DNA from: Spisula solida
Lineage: Eukaryota; Mollusca; Bivalvia; Venerida; Mactridae
Direction: 5' to 3'
DNA: 64,000 nt
Assembly: GCA_947247005.1 (NCBI GenBank)
Contig: OX365945.1
Span: forward strand, 11,538,501 to 11,602,500
A model generated the notes under the pieces. It was not told where the DNA came from. It saw only the letters and a list, made by a program, of their open reading frames with translations, and did no database searches. The translations under genes and the position numbers were made by a program. Shown here piece after piece: positions 10,006 to 21,330 of the stretch (position 1 is the stretch's first letter; the number at the start of each line of letters is the position of its first letter).

Positions 10006-12299
10006 TGATATCGAGTCCCAGTTAAAACAAATCATTTATCTAGTGATTAGCCATCGTGTTTTTTCCTAGAAGTACATGTATAAGGGAGATACCTCCAGCA
10101 AATTTTGAATTAATGCAAATCGCATTGTCTCCCTTTAACTGTAAGAAACCATAATACTATTCCATTGGGGATTTTTTAGATATAATTTTGGTAAACCGTC
10201 AAAAAATATATACATTTTATCCCTTATAATTTTCTGACTTTATGACGCATTTAAATATGACGTATGGTTTAACTTTACCTAAACCAGGCGTTAATACGTG
10301 ATTTATCCCCGGCCGCGCAGCTGCCGGGAAAATCCCCATTAAATATTACATGCGAAAAACACGTGATTGTTGTTGTTGTAGTTTTGCATTGGCTATGACC
10401 TAATTTTTTTGACAGACCGGATGCAGAATAATGATTCGGTAGACTGAATTTCACGTCCAACTTCCGGTATAGGCAAGTTGTTGCTCAAGCTTTGAGAACC
10501 AATCGTGTTTAAAAAACATTTTCCAATATGAAATATCAATACAGTTTTAATAACGTTTCCGCATGTAAGCCTGGTTCAAATCATGAAAATTATTGAAAAA
10601 AATACATATCTTAATTAATCCAACGTAAAAAACAATATGACGACGCCGTAAATGACGTCACATCATTCAACGCGACGCCATCGCTCGTTAACTCAACGTC
10701 GTCGCACGGCATAGCGCGCCAACATGTGAATACATGTATGTTGAATTTAAATAATTATAAATAGCAAATAAAAGACGAGTGTAAAAATATAATTAATATT
10801 TATAGGGCATAGCTGTGCAACCCGTCTCCTAGATCGGAAAACACTCTTTTCTAAGTATTTGTTCGCCTGGTCTCCTATGTGGTGCTGCTTGGCAGATCTA
10901 TAGTCTCTTCCTTAGTCATTTTTTCCTCTGTCAGATTATCCAAAACCCCGATGGGAAATCTTCGCTGGATGCAGTGCATTTGTTCATATTAAGAAATACA
11001 TAACTATGTCAGTTAGTCTATGAAAAGCGCGTTAAACAGGCTGTAAAGTAATAAATCTGCATTATCAAAGGTGGTTGTTTTAGGCAAATTTATATTTAAT
11101 ACTAACGTTGGAATAATTATGTGACATAAAAAACAAATTCTGCCAAGGTACCGTCAGGAATGAACAAACGAACGAACCTATTATATAATCCCCACCGGTT
11201 GAAATATATAGGGGACTAACAAATGCGTACATATGTATGTTACTGAATATTCGTATAGATCTCTAAATATAAAATGATTTTAATATCTATTTTTGTGTTT
11301 GACAGGCAACCGTTTTCGTACGTTTTACAAACAACCTTCTTTGATCTGCGGTTATGACTTTCAATAACATGCAACACCAAAGAGAAATATGATTAACTTG
11401 GCGAAAATGGATTTTGGGGGTAATTTTTCGCTTCATGTATCCCTTATTCATAACATCGTCAATCAAAATGACACAAAATGACACGCAGTAAATTGAAAAT
11501 AAGTTTTTCGTTCATATATTGGTATATTGTATTCACTGCAACCCATGTAACCAGCCCCTTGCAGAGTATATAGGCAAGGAATCGATCGTCAGTTGTATAT
11601 GGACTATACGGATAAAAGCCATGAATAAAATTTCTTACATGTTTTGTAAACATTGATACTAAATGTAAGATACTAAATAACTTAGATTAAATTGATGTTA
11701 TAAAACAGAGTGCTGCCTTCCCTGCCTGACTTAATATACTCTTTTTGATGTAATTGACCGTTTGTGTGAATTTGACCTTGTGGTCGGTTCGATACACAAA
11801 TTTCAACGAAAATAATTCATTTTACTCTGAGCTCTCCAAATAAAGCCCTTGATTTCCTCTTTTCTTTCTCCTGATGTAGGACCTTAAATAAGCCATAATG
11901 TACTACCACCAATATTAGTCGGAAGTGAAACACGAAATAGATGTTCTACATAAATCATTTGATAATCATTAAATATTGATGATCTTTCTCCGTATTTGAT
12001 GCAGTCAATATGTAAATAGCCAAGGTTTGGACTTGAATAGTCTGAATTCGTAGAACAAAACGAGTTCATTAGAATAGTTTCTAATACATGAACACGTTCT
12101 GTCAAATAAAAATACCAAAACATTAGAGTCACCCATATGTTCTCATGTTTATCTATCATCTAAGTGCCATTATGCCTTTTTTCATTTTATGTACTAGTGT
12201 TCTTGTTCAACTGTTTATTGTTGAGGATCTCATGGAAGATTGCCATTTAATTTAATTGTCAAATGAGTTTCCTCGTAAAATAAAGTCATTATTATTATC
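10006..12299. other. Intergenic, no gene seen
   Basis: AT-rich sequence with no supported coding region. Small items: an AAGGGAGATA ... TGTCTCCCTT inverted pair at about 10082-10136, a TGACGTCA site near 10652, and a short match to the dispersed GTGCTGCCTTCCCTG family at about 11710. A TAAAATAAAGTCATTATT tail near 12276 could be the 3' end of an old retroelement. Confidence 0.4.
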
Positions 12300-12545
12300 A
12301 TTATTAAGTCTTCCTTTCCATGAACTGTCAACTGTGTACATTCCTCTCTATCACCGCCTCTTTACCACTATATCTCTCCTTCCTTTTTTCTACACCCCAT
12401 CTCATTCCCTATGTTTAAGTCTTGAATCCAATATTTCGTCCGCAATACCCGTTTCCTCCGTCTCCTTTCCTTCTTTATCCATCTCTATTCTGTGTCTCTC
12501 TTCTCTCTTCATCTCCCCCTCTCCATCCTCTCTGTCTTTACAGCT
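12300..12545 (+). repeat. Polypyrimidine tract
   Basis: About 250 bases are dominated by C and T on the plus strand (CTTCCTTTTTTC, CCTCCGTCTCC, TCTCCCCCTCTCC). The composition departs sharply from the AT-rich neighbours. The frame at 12256-12558 is a low-complexity Ser/Leu/Pro string and is not proposed as a gene. Confidence 0.7.
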
Positions 12546-12558
12546 TATACTTTTTTAA

Positions 12559-12860
12559 CAGACGAAACTTGGATTTTCGGCTTTTATACAGCTGAAACTT
12601 GTAGTTTCGGCTATGTGCCGTGTAATTGTGGTCTGCGTGTTTTTATAAATATATATTTTCTGTGCTCGAAAGTTTCAGTTGAGTGCTGCCTTCCCTGTCC
12701 GATATTTTACTGTCGTTTGGACTTTCGGCGCTTTAGTTTCGTTATCTCGTTCAGTCGTGTATTGGGCATTGTGCCGTGTGACTGTGGTCTGTGTTATGCC
12801 TATTTTCTGTGCTCGGAAGTTACAGTTGAGCGCTACCTTCTCTGACTGGACTTTCGTCAT
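12559..12860 (+). repeat. Dispersed repeat family, copy 1 (internally doubled)
   Basis: Consensus words in order are CAGCTGAAACTTG, TTTCGGC, GTGCCGTGTAATTGTGGTCTG, TTTTCTGTGCTCG and AGTTGAGTGCTGCCTTC followed by CTGTCC. The segment from GTGCCGTGTAA to the TGCTGCCTTCCC end is present twice (12615-12705 and 12770-12845). Related copies occur at 20225, 32086, 36345, 37365, 46980 and 48258. It could be a SINE or another short non-autonomous element; I see no pol III boxes. Confidence 0.75.
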
Positions 12861-13560
12861 CTTTTTATACCGACTTCTCACCCTCAATACCCTTACTTAG
12901 GTATTCAAGTGGTGTATATATAACAAGTCATTTCGTGTACGAATTATTTGATGTAATATTAATTTATCTTATCATCCTGTATAAATAATTACTTGTAGAT
13001 AAATCTGAAAGCTTCTGACCTACACCCGGGCTTTTTTTCACGCATTGTCAACTTTTTTGAAGTTATTATATTTACAAATTCGTTGTTTTGAGTTAAAGTT
13101 TTTAATGAAATTCAACAAAAATATACAGCCATCGGAGAAAACATGATGAGTGACAAGTACATTTCAATTATAACTCTGAGACCACACATTCATTGATTAA
13201 ATTATGTTAAATGAACGAATGTTGGCCATATATTATAATAATTTATTCACAATGTGACCGCTTGCATAATGTTTAAAGTCATTCATGACACTGACAGGCT
13301 GTGATACAAGATATTTATTTCAAGCCATTTTCGTAGAAACCATAGGTTACTCGTGTTTCATCTTTTATTTCGACAATAGAGTTATTCCAGTACCTTGTAC
13401 TATTTTAACGACACGTGTAGTCTATAGTCTATAAAATACGTATACGTATACAATCCTAATGCCCAGAAAGTTTGAACGTTGACATATATGAGAGCCATCG
13501 GTCTATCGTTCGTTTAAAGAAAAACTGTACTGGAATAGATGTATTTGACACGTTTATGTG
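12861..13560. other. Intergenic, no gene seen
   Basis: AT-rich sequence leading up to the 40-bp satellite; nothing supported. Confidence 0.4.
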
Positions 13561-15019
13561 CGTCAACCCCGATATCACATAGTTATTGTCCATGTTTATC
13601 TGTCAACCCCGATATCACATAGTTATTGTCCATGTTTATCTGTCAACCCCGATATCACATAGTTATTGTCCATGTTTATCTGTCAACCCCGATATCACAT
13701 AGTTATTGTCCATGTTTATCTGTCAACCCCGATATCAAATAGTTATTGTCCATGTCTATCTGTCAACCCCGATATCACATAGTTATTGTCCGTGTTTATC
13801 TGTCAACCCCGATATCACATAGTTATTGTCCATGTCTATCTGTCAACCCCGATATCACATAGTTAGTGTCCATGTCTATCTGTCAACCCCGATATCACAT
13901 AGTTATTGTCCATGTCTATCTGTCAACCCCGATATCACATAGTTATTGTCCATGTTTATCTGTCAACCCCGATATCACATAGTTATTGTCCATGTCTATC
14001 TGTCAACCCCGATATCACATAGTTATTGTCCATGTTTATCTGTCAACCGCGATATCACATAGTTATTGTCCATGTCTATCTGTCAACCACGATATCTCAT
14101 AGTTATTGTCCGTGTCTATCTGTCAACCCCGATATCACATTGTAATTGTCCATGTCTATCTGTCAACCCCGATATCACATAGTTATTGTCCATGTTTATC
14201 TGTCAACCCCGATATCACACAGTTATTGTCCATGTCTATCTGTCAACCACGATATCTCATACTTATTGTCCGTGTCTATCTGTCAACCCCGATATCACAT
14301 AGTTATTGTCCATGTCTATCTGTCAACCGCGATATCACATAGTTATTGTCCCTGTCTATCTGTCAACCCCGATATCACGTAGTTATTGTCCATGTCAACC
14401 CCGATATCACATTGTAATTGTCCATGTCTATCTGTCAACCGCGATATCACAGAATTATTGTCCATGTCTATCTGTCAACCGCGATATCACATAGTTATTG
14501 TCCATGTCTATCTGTCAACCCCGATATCACATACTTATTGTCCATGTCAACCCCGATATCACATTCTTATTGTCCATGTCTATCTGTCAACCGCGATATC
14601 ACATAGTTATTGTCCATGTCTATCTGTCAACCGCGATATCGCATAGTTATTGTCCATGTCAATACTTCAACCCTCATATCACATAGTTATTGTCCATGTC
14701 AATACTTCAACCCTCATATCACATAGTTATTGTCCATGTTAATCTGTCAACACGGATATCACATAGTTATTGCCCATGTCAACCCGCGTCCACCCCGATA
14801 TCACATACATGTAGTTATTGCTCATTTCAATCCGTCAACCCGGATATCACGAAGTTCTTGCCCATTTCAATCCCGATATCATATAGCTTTTGTCCAAGGC
14901 ATTTCGTCATTCAGGATATCACATCGTTATTGTCATTTAAACCTGTCAACCCGGATATCACATAGTTATTGCAAATGTCAACCCCTCATTCTCGACATCA
15001 CATAGTCATTACCCATGTC
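13561..15019. repeat. 40-bp satellite, ~36 units
   Basis: The unit is TGTCAACCCCGATATCACAT followed by AGTTATTGTCCATGTTTATC, exactly 40 bp, with a central GATATC palindrome. The first dozen units are almost identical and alternate between CATGTTTATC and CATGTCTATC endings. From about 14380 units lose blocks, and from about 14640 they are strongly diverged. Because 40 is not a multiple of three, all plus frames stay open by reading different phases. None of these ORFs is a gene. There are no variable spacers, so it is not a CRISPR array. Confidence 0.97.
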
Positions 15020-15021
15020 AA

Positions 15022-15418
15022 TCTGACATAACCAGCATTATTGTGGAAGTCTGACATAACCAACATTATTGTTAAAGTCTGACATAACTAACATTATTGT
15101 GAAAGTCTGACATAACCAACATTATTGTGAAAGTCTGACATAACTAACATTATTGTGGAAGTCTGACATAACCAACATTATTGTGAAAGTCTGACATAAC
15201 TAACATTATTGTGGAAGTCTAACATAACCAACATTATTGTGAAAGTCTGACATAACTAACATTATTGTGAAAGTCTGACATAACTAGCATTATTGTGGAA
15301 GTCTGACATAACCAACATTATTGTTGAAGTCTGACATAACTAACATTATTGTGAAAGTCTGACATAACTAACATTATTATGAAAGTCTGACATAACTAAC
15401 ATTATTGTGGAAGTCGTA
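15022..15418. repeat. 28-bp satellite, ~14 units
   Basis: The unit is TCTGACATAACTAACATTAT followed by TGTGAAAG (28 bp). Variation is limited to a few positions (AACC/AACT, GGAAG/GAAAG). It starts within a few bases of the end of the 40-bp array and shares no sequence with it beyond TCTG and ATTATTG-like words. Much more homogeneous than the adjoining edge of the 40-bp array. Confidence 0.96.
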
Positions 15419-16139
15419 ATAACTTAAGTGACACTAGTTTGAAATTTATGAAAAAACAAACGGTATTTCACAGGTGTAGAAGATGTCATTTTGTTAACAT
15501 GTGCAAACATATATAACAAATATATCAAGCGTGTGATATATTTACTCATGTCAACAACACTTCCTTTTTTGTCAACTTTAGCTACATTTTGATCATCTTG
15601 TGTCCACACTTAAAATATTACTGTATCCCATACTTGACAACCAGTGTATAAGGTTTGACATTATATTATATTCCTAAGCAAACAAATAATAAATGGTTAA
15701 ACATTTCACCATCTTAGTACATTTCTAACCTACTTAGTTCATATAACATCTTCAGATATAACTTACATCATACACAGTCATGTCTTTAACATCGAGTTGA
15801 AGGATACATTTAAATCGCTTCTTAAAGACCTTCCTGATGGGTTCACTATTTTGTTCAAGCAAGTATGCCATAACTTCTAGAATAACGTAGCATAAAATTG
15901 TATTACCCACGGACGTTACGTACGAAACTGGTGTCTTTTCCGTAATTCGATCGCCATGCCAAGGATTATTATGACCAATTGATTCAATTTTAGTACTAAT
16001 TTTAAAAAAACCAAGCACCGTATTTCAATATAAAGAATATAACTAGGGCTTCATACATATGTGTTTTAATTCAAATCATTGCATTTCATAAGAAGTTTTA
16101 ACACGTTTTAAATTTAAAAAGAGACCAAAAATATGTATA
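15419..16139. other. Intergenic, no gene seen
   Basis: AT-rich sequence between the 28-bp satellite and the 3' end of a minus-strand LINE. Short ORFs here show no recognisable features. Confidence 0.4.
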
Positions 16140-16805
16140 TTATTGTTTATTTATGTCTCATCCACATTTACAATTATAAAAACATCATTATATACAAACA
16201 AATAAAAGATGTGGTCATTCTGATTAGAATTATAAGAGACTAGTAACATATTCATATACTCATAAAAACAACTATTTTACAACAAAAAAAACTATCTAAA
16301 AAGTCCAAAGTTTAGAATTGTATTAAGTATGAGTAAGAAACATAAAAGTACAAATGTATATCTACACAAATATCTTAACAAACATTTGAATTATTAGTCT
16401 AGTAACTATGGACTGATTACATAGATTTCTTAAAGCATACATGAAGTATTACAGTTAATTACAGTTAACATTTAAAACATTATATAGGTATTAAAAAAAC
16501 TTTAAAAACACATTATCATTTGTATAAAAAGTCATTTCTAGTTTTTAAAATCATAAAACAGGTTTTGGTTCTTATTTTGATCATATTCACATTAGACAGT
16601 ACAAATATGAACTTATCGTGGTCACTAAGATTCCAGTAATTGACATTTACCTCACATGCCTTAAAAGAAAATATATCTCTGATATTTTGATAGGCATTAC
16701 AGTGAAGCAAAACATGTATTTCATTTTCCACACCAGTTTTACAAATTGGACATATACGTAGGTTTTCTGGAATATTTTCATATCGCCCTGTCTCCAATCT
16801 CAATA
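16140..16805 (-). mobile_element. 5'-truncated non-LTR retrotransposon (LINE) tail
   Basis: The minus strand encodes about 95 residues ending at 16516 with RLETGRYE, then a CPIC ... HVLLHC zinc-knuckle-like motif (C-x2-C ... H-x4-C) and KTCFMILKTRNDFLYK. This is the segment after the reverse transcriptase domain in many animal LINE ORF2 proteins. The frame closes just upstream (TGA near 16812), so RT and endonuclease are missing. About 370 bp of 3' UTR follows to a GATGAGACATAAATAAAC-like end near 16140. It shares protein motifs and 3'-end style with the copy at 19185-20021 but differs at many sites, so it is another lineage or an older copy. Confidence 0.8.
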
Positions 16806-17293
16806 TGTGTCAAACGTTGCGTCAAGAGCAAGACACTAAAACATGTAATTTCGTTATGAGATGGTGGAACTAAGTGTTATTAAAAGTATTAGTGTCAATG
16901 GACCTGGATGTCGCGTGCGGTTGTACTTCTGCTTCCGACTTTTTGATTAATTTTGTAATTGGCGGTTTGTGAAGTCACGATTTCTTCTTTATAGTTTCAA
17001 GGTTATTGAAAATAATCATTAATTGTTGGTTAATTAAGCTGAACATTAATGATGTTTCTTTATTTACAGTAATTATAAAGTAATTAAACGGTCGATACAT
17101 TAATTATTCTATTAGGAACAATTTCCGTTTTTTTATAATTGATTATGTTTTGCTTTTCATTAAATGTACATTTGTATTCTTATTTTCGTTCATGAGTGAT
17201 GTTGATTCTCAGTCCTACTTACTACCTTACGCATGCGTATATTAGTTGTCAGGTCCATTGTGGACGGTTGCAATGTTTTGCGACCGAATGTAA
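16806..17293. other. Spacer, no gene seen
   Basis: AT-rich sequence between the LINE tail and the TIR element; nothing supported. Confidence 0.35.
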
Positions 17294-17295
17294 TA

Positions 17296-18606
17296 CGAGA
17301 GGTGTTCAACTTATATTTGAACATAATTGAACATCCAGTATTTTCATAAATTTCACAACGAACCCGAATTGTGTCTATTCAATCGTGCATGTATAGTAAT
17401 GTATCAAGTGAAATAAACAAATATTATAGAATGTATGTATGTAATATCATTAGAACAGAATCAACTATTGTAACGAGTGTGTTGATTTTGCATTCTTAAG
17501 GCCAAATACCTCCAGCTGCTGATGCTTATAATTCGCTTCTCTAATCGATGTTTTAATATTCTCCAGATTTAAATTCTATTGATACTTCATCAGGAGACTT
17601 CGGTATCCACTGTTTGGGTATAATATACTTCCCAGTCTAATTCATAAGGTACTTAATGACGTATTTTGCAGGGTGACAGGAAATTCAGTATTGAGGAAAC
17701 ATCCTGTCTTTGGCATGTGTCAGGAAAAGGATGTGTAATATTTTTGTAGAATTTTTTTTACAAATATTATACTGTTATTGACTTATGTTGAGGTGAATAT
17801 GATGTTTTGTTGAGCTGAAAAAAGTGATATTGACCAATGACGATGTCAGAGGTCGATATCACTTTTTGAAGGTCAACTAAACATCATATTCATCGAAACA
17901 TAAGTCGACAACTGTTATATTGTATACCATGCCATAAGTCAAGGAAATAAAACCTATTGACTCTGTTTAAGTTAAACTAACTTCGGTCTCTCTTCAGGAA
18001 AGTGTATGTAATAGAAACAAAAGATGACTCTTCAAATGTTCTAGCTAACAATGCTCTTCTTATGTATATGTATGAGAGAGTATTTACGTATTTATTAACG
18101 GCATTTATCATTAATGGCTAGGTTAGAGCCTATAGATAGGTATGTGCAGCTGTAGGTCAAATAACGTTACATTGTTTGGAACGGTATGTCACACGAAATG
18201 ACGTCACGTCATAAAAAAGTTATATCCACCCCAGCCTCGGTTTCGGGAGGTGTACATTAAAATATATACACCTCTCGTGCAGGCCGTCTAAGCCAATCAG
18301 AATCCTTGTTACATAATAGGTATACAATATTACTGATTGTCTTCACTGACATGGGTAATTCATAATATACCAACACTTTTTTGATGCTTCTATAGGAGCA
18401 ATTTGTCTTAAAAAAACAAAACACAATGCTCTCAACAAGATGGTTGATTTTGGTTAGAAAAGTAATGCAAATATGAAACAAAATGAGTGTATTTACTACT
18501 TAACACATTTTCGTACACGGCTCAATAGAAATAAATCGATTATATTGTGTTAGTATGATAAAATCCGATGTTCAGTTTTGTTCAAATATAAGTTGAACAC
18601 CTCTCG
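17296..18606. mobile_element. Tc1/mariner-type TIR element, 1311 bp, no intact transposase
   Basis: The left end CGAGAGGTGTTCAACTTATA (17296-17315), continuing TTTGAAC, is perfectly mirrored at the right end (18580-18606). TA lies on both sides (17294-17295 and 18607-18608). TA flanks, CGAGRGGTGTTCAA-type ends and about 1.3 kb length fit the Tc1/mariner superfamily. No frame over about 75 codons survives, and none shows a transposase motif. Internal items are an AAAGTGATATTGACC ... GGTCGATATCACTTT hairpin (about 17820-17872) and a second GGGAGGTGTACA ... ACACCTCTCG pair near 18245-18276. It is either a decayed autonomous copy or a non-autonomous derivative. Confidence 0.8.
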
Positions 18607-19121
18607 TACTACACTTAAATAATCGTTAAAGCAAAATATTTAAACTATTATCAGCTTTAGTATAACTACATGGTAATGTACAGATACTAACAATATTTTT
18701 TGGCTCTCAGTCTACACTCGCAGGTAACTGTATCATTGAAAAAGATTTAAAAAAAGATAAACATTTTTTTTTGTATAATTTATATATCTAAACTATACAT
18801 CAATTTGTGTAAAATAATTCTTCATTAATGATACATTTACCTATGTCCAGACTTGTTTTAATTTATAATGTTCAGACGCTCGAACAGTTTGATTCATTTC
18901 AGTTGCAAAGTAAGGACAATAGTTACAAATGGACAAACTTGGCTTTATTCAGTTTTGTGTAAGAATTGTTAGAATGGACTGAAGAAACACGTTCTAACAA
19001 AAAACAAAAACTACATTCAAAAATAATAATTCGGGCAGTGACGGCAGCATTTGGCACAAACAGCAGAAAACAAAAGTTGCTAAAAACAAGAATAAGAGTA
19101 CGAAGACACAGCCCCAAATAC
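18607..19121. other. Spacer, no gene seen
   Basis: AT-rich sequence; no supported gene. It is the left flank of the following LINE insertion. Confidence 0.35.
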
Positions 19122-19184
19122 ATATAAAAACACACATCACAAGGACAAACATAAAAACATATTGGAAGATATTAAAAGAGCTGT
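19122..19184. repeat. Target-site duplication, left copy (63 bp)
   Basis: Bases 19122-19184 recur without change at 20022-20084, exactly 900 bp away, bracketing the LINE tail. The first few bases (ATATA) may belong to the element's AT tail, so the true duplication may be about 58 bp. Confidence 0.9.
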
Positions 19185-20021
19185 ATCCGGCAGAGGCCGA
19201 AATAAGCTTAGAACGTATTGCACTTTCAAGCATAGTTACGAAGTTGAAAATTATTGCAATATACTATTGCCTTTAGGACACAGATCAGCCTTTTGTAAAT
19301 TTAGATGTGGAGTTGCTCAAATTCGCATTGAGACAGGACGTTATGAAGGCTTACCATTAACGGAACGCATTTGTCAAAATTGTCAAGTTTTTGAAGATGA
19401 AGCTCATGTTCTTTTAAGTTGTGATTTATACACATATTTAAGAAATACCCTGTATGAACAGGTCGCAACTATTTGTCCTGATTTTTATTCTCTTAATGAT
19501 ATAATGAAACTAAGGGTTCTTTTTACTGAGAAAAACGCTACAAGAGTTTGCGCCAAAACCTGTTTTATGATTTTGCAAAGACGACATTTTTATCTATGTA
19601 AATAATGTATTCATATTTTCTTATAATTTCTTACTAGTTTTATTGACATCTAAGAGAATGTTGTTAATCAGTTCATCTACGGTCTGACCGGGGTGTTAAA
19701 TGATCTATTAATACTATTTTTTAATTAGCGCATTAGTGCCTCATTTACAAAGTTCAGTTTCTTAAATCACAAAGAATTTAGATATATTTTAATTCATCGT
19801 ATTAACAACATTCTCTTAGTTTTAATTTTGTAGATAAATTAATGTGTACTGTTTATAGGGCAAGTTAGTCATATAATGATTTGATGATAATCAAATTATT
19901 TTAATATTTGATAATTGTCTCTTATAATTCATATCTGAATGGTTATGTACATTTTATCTATTCTGTGTATGTCGTATGTTGTATGAATGTACATAAATGA
20001 GACGAAATAAAGAATATATAT
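19185..20021 (+). mobile_element. 5'-truncated LINE insertion with 63-bp target duplication
   Basis: 837 bp lie between two identical 63-bp direct repeats. It comprises the last 140 codons of a LINE ORF2 (19186-19605), about 390 bp of 3' UTR, and an end reading ATGAGACGAAATAAAG then (AT)n. Truncation at the 5' end, an AT-rich 3' tail and direct-repeat flanks are the hallmarks of target-primed reverse transcription. The perfect flanks point to a relatively recent insertion. Confidence 0.88.
19186..19605 (+). pseudogene. LINE ORF2 C-terminal fragment
   Basis: About 140 residues remain open to a TAA at 19603-19605. Visible features: a KLRTYCTFK segment at the N-terminal end, HRSAFCKFRCG, RIETGRYEG, the zinc-knuckle-like ICQNC ... 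HVLLSC (C-x2-C ... H-x4-C), and a C-terminal CAKTCFMILQRR similar to the minus-strand fragment at 16516. In LINEs this region follows the reverse transcriptase domain and is thought to aid RNA/DNA binding. There is no RT or endonuclease here. The open frame extends upstream only through 24 bases of duplicated target DNA, so those residues are not LINE-encoded. Confidence 0.8.
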
Positions 20022-20084
20022 ATATAAAAACACACATCACAAGGACAAACATAAAAACATATTGGAAGATATTAAAAGAGCTGT
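20022..20084. repeat. Target-site duplication, right copy (63 bp)
   Basis: Identical to 19122-19184; see the LINE insertion between them. Confidence 0.9.
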
Positions 20085-20224
20085 TTTTTCTACAGCTCAA
20101 ACATGAAAAGAAATTGGTCACATTCGCAGTTTTCCAACGATCTGCTGCTAGAGCTCACGTCTTACCTGGCACCCAGTGTGTTTGGGAAACGTCGGAACAG
20201 GGTTGACTTGTGTCAAGGATAATG

Positions 20225-20460
20225 AAATATCGGACTGAGAAGGCAGCAGTAATCTGAAACAGCCGAGGACAGAATATAATAAAAACAGCACATGTACCAC
20301 AATCATACGGCACAATACCGAACACACAAGTGAACTAGAAACGAGATAATGAACCTAACCACCGAAAGTCCAAGTTTCAGCTATCATAAAGTCGATAGTG
20401 CAGGTCCCAGCTGTCAAAAAGCTGACAGACCTAGTTTCAGCTATAGAAAAGCTGAATGAC
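20225..20460 (-). repeat. Dispersed repeat family, copy 2
   Basis: In minus orientation it carries the family end words (plus-strand TCGGACTGAGAAGGCAGCA, CAGCCGAGGACAGAA, CCACAAT, ATACGGCACAATACC, CCACCGAAAGTCC). Its head is three small hairpin-like repeats of the type TTTCAGCTAT...AAAGCTGAA. This longer head is absent or shortened in other copies. Confidence 0.7.
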
Positions 20461-21214
20461 ATACATGTAGTGGATTTTGTGTCAAGTAGTACTCTCTATA
20501 TCCACTGCCATACCGTCGATGAGACTCAAAGCCGACATATTTTTCATTCCAAAAATAACGTCAAACATTTTCCTGTCTCTAATATCAGACTACTGTTTGA
20601 CAACCATATCACAGTAATAGTAGCTTTCCATGTTAAACTATAATGATAAAAGTAATAAATATTCATTCATACGGACAGTTCGCGTGTAAAATATATAAAT
20701 TGGTAATTTCTTATCGATAACATAAAGTATTGAATTACATTATGTTAAAAGTGGATTTTAAATCCCTCGGTAATTACGGAGTGGTGTTGTTTACCCTCTC
20801 ATGATTTGAAACTAAATTCTCGACATCTATACTCTAATTGTTGACACTTTCAATGAATCAAACCTAATTACTGAATTATATATATTGACATCTACTTAAG
20901 GGGAGAGAACGTAAGAATGTGTCCTTACCTTTGATCGCCCGACCGTAGAAAGCGATGACTTTCGGACACTTCAATTAAATTTCTCAATGTAATGTCGCGG
21001 TAAATTGTTTAAGAATACTTGTATTGATATTGCATATATACAATCTTGGTTAACATTTATGTAAAACCAGTTTCCAATGGCTGACAACCAAATTAAAAAC
21101 GGAATTTGCTTCATATTAAAGTATACCGTAAATGTATATGCAAATAGTGTCGGCTCAAAATTAACCCACGCCAACGGTTGCCTGTTTAAGCTAGGTTTCA
21201 CTGATCATTGTTTG
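20461..21214. other. Intergenic, no gene seen
   Basis: AT-rich, no supported gene. Confidence 0.35.
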
Positions 21215-21330
21215 CCTCGGCGATGTACTGCCGATTGAAAAAAGAGCTATCAGGACATCGGGAACAGGTTCCTCGTGGTCTAGTGGAAGCTTCGGGTGAG
21301 TCATGAGGCAGTTTGTGATATCGGAAGGAA
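21215..21330. repeat. GATGTACT-CCGAT repeat, outlying unit
   Basis: Contains GGCGATGTACTGCCGATTGA, AGGACATCGGGAACAGG and TCGTGGTCTAGTGGAAGCTTC. It is clearly related to the cluster at 23960-24630. Confidence 0.6.

Noticed and set aside
14106..15005. Repeat proteins with CQPRYH/CLSVN motifs
   Set aside because: The same peptide appears in several phases because 40 is not a multiple of three; pure repeat artefact.
13561..15418. CRISPR-like regular arrays
   Set aside because: Units are contiguous with no unique spacers; these are eukaryotic satellites.
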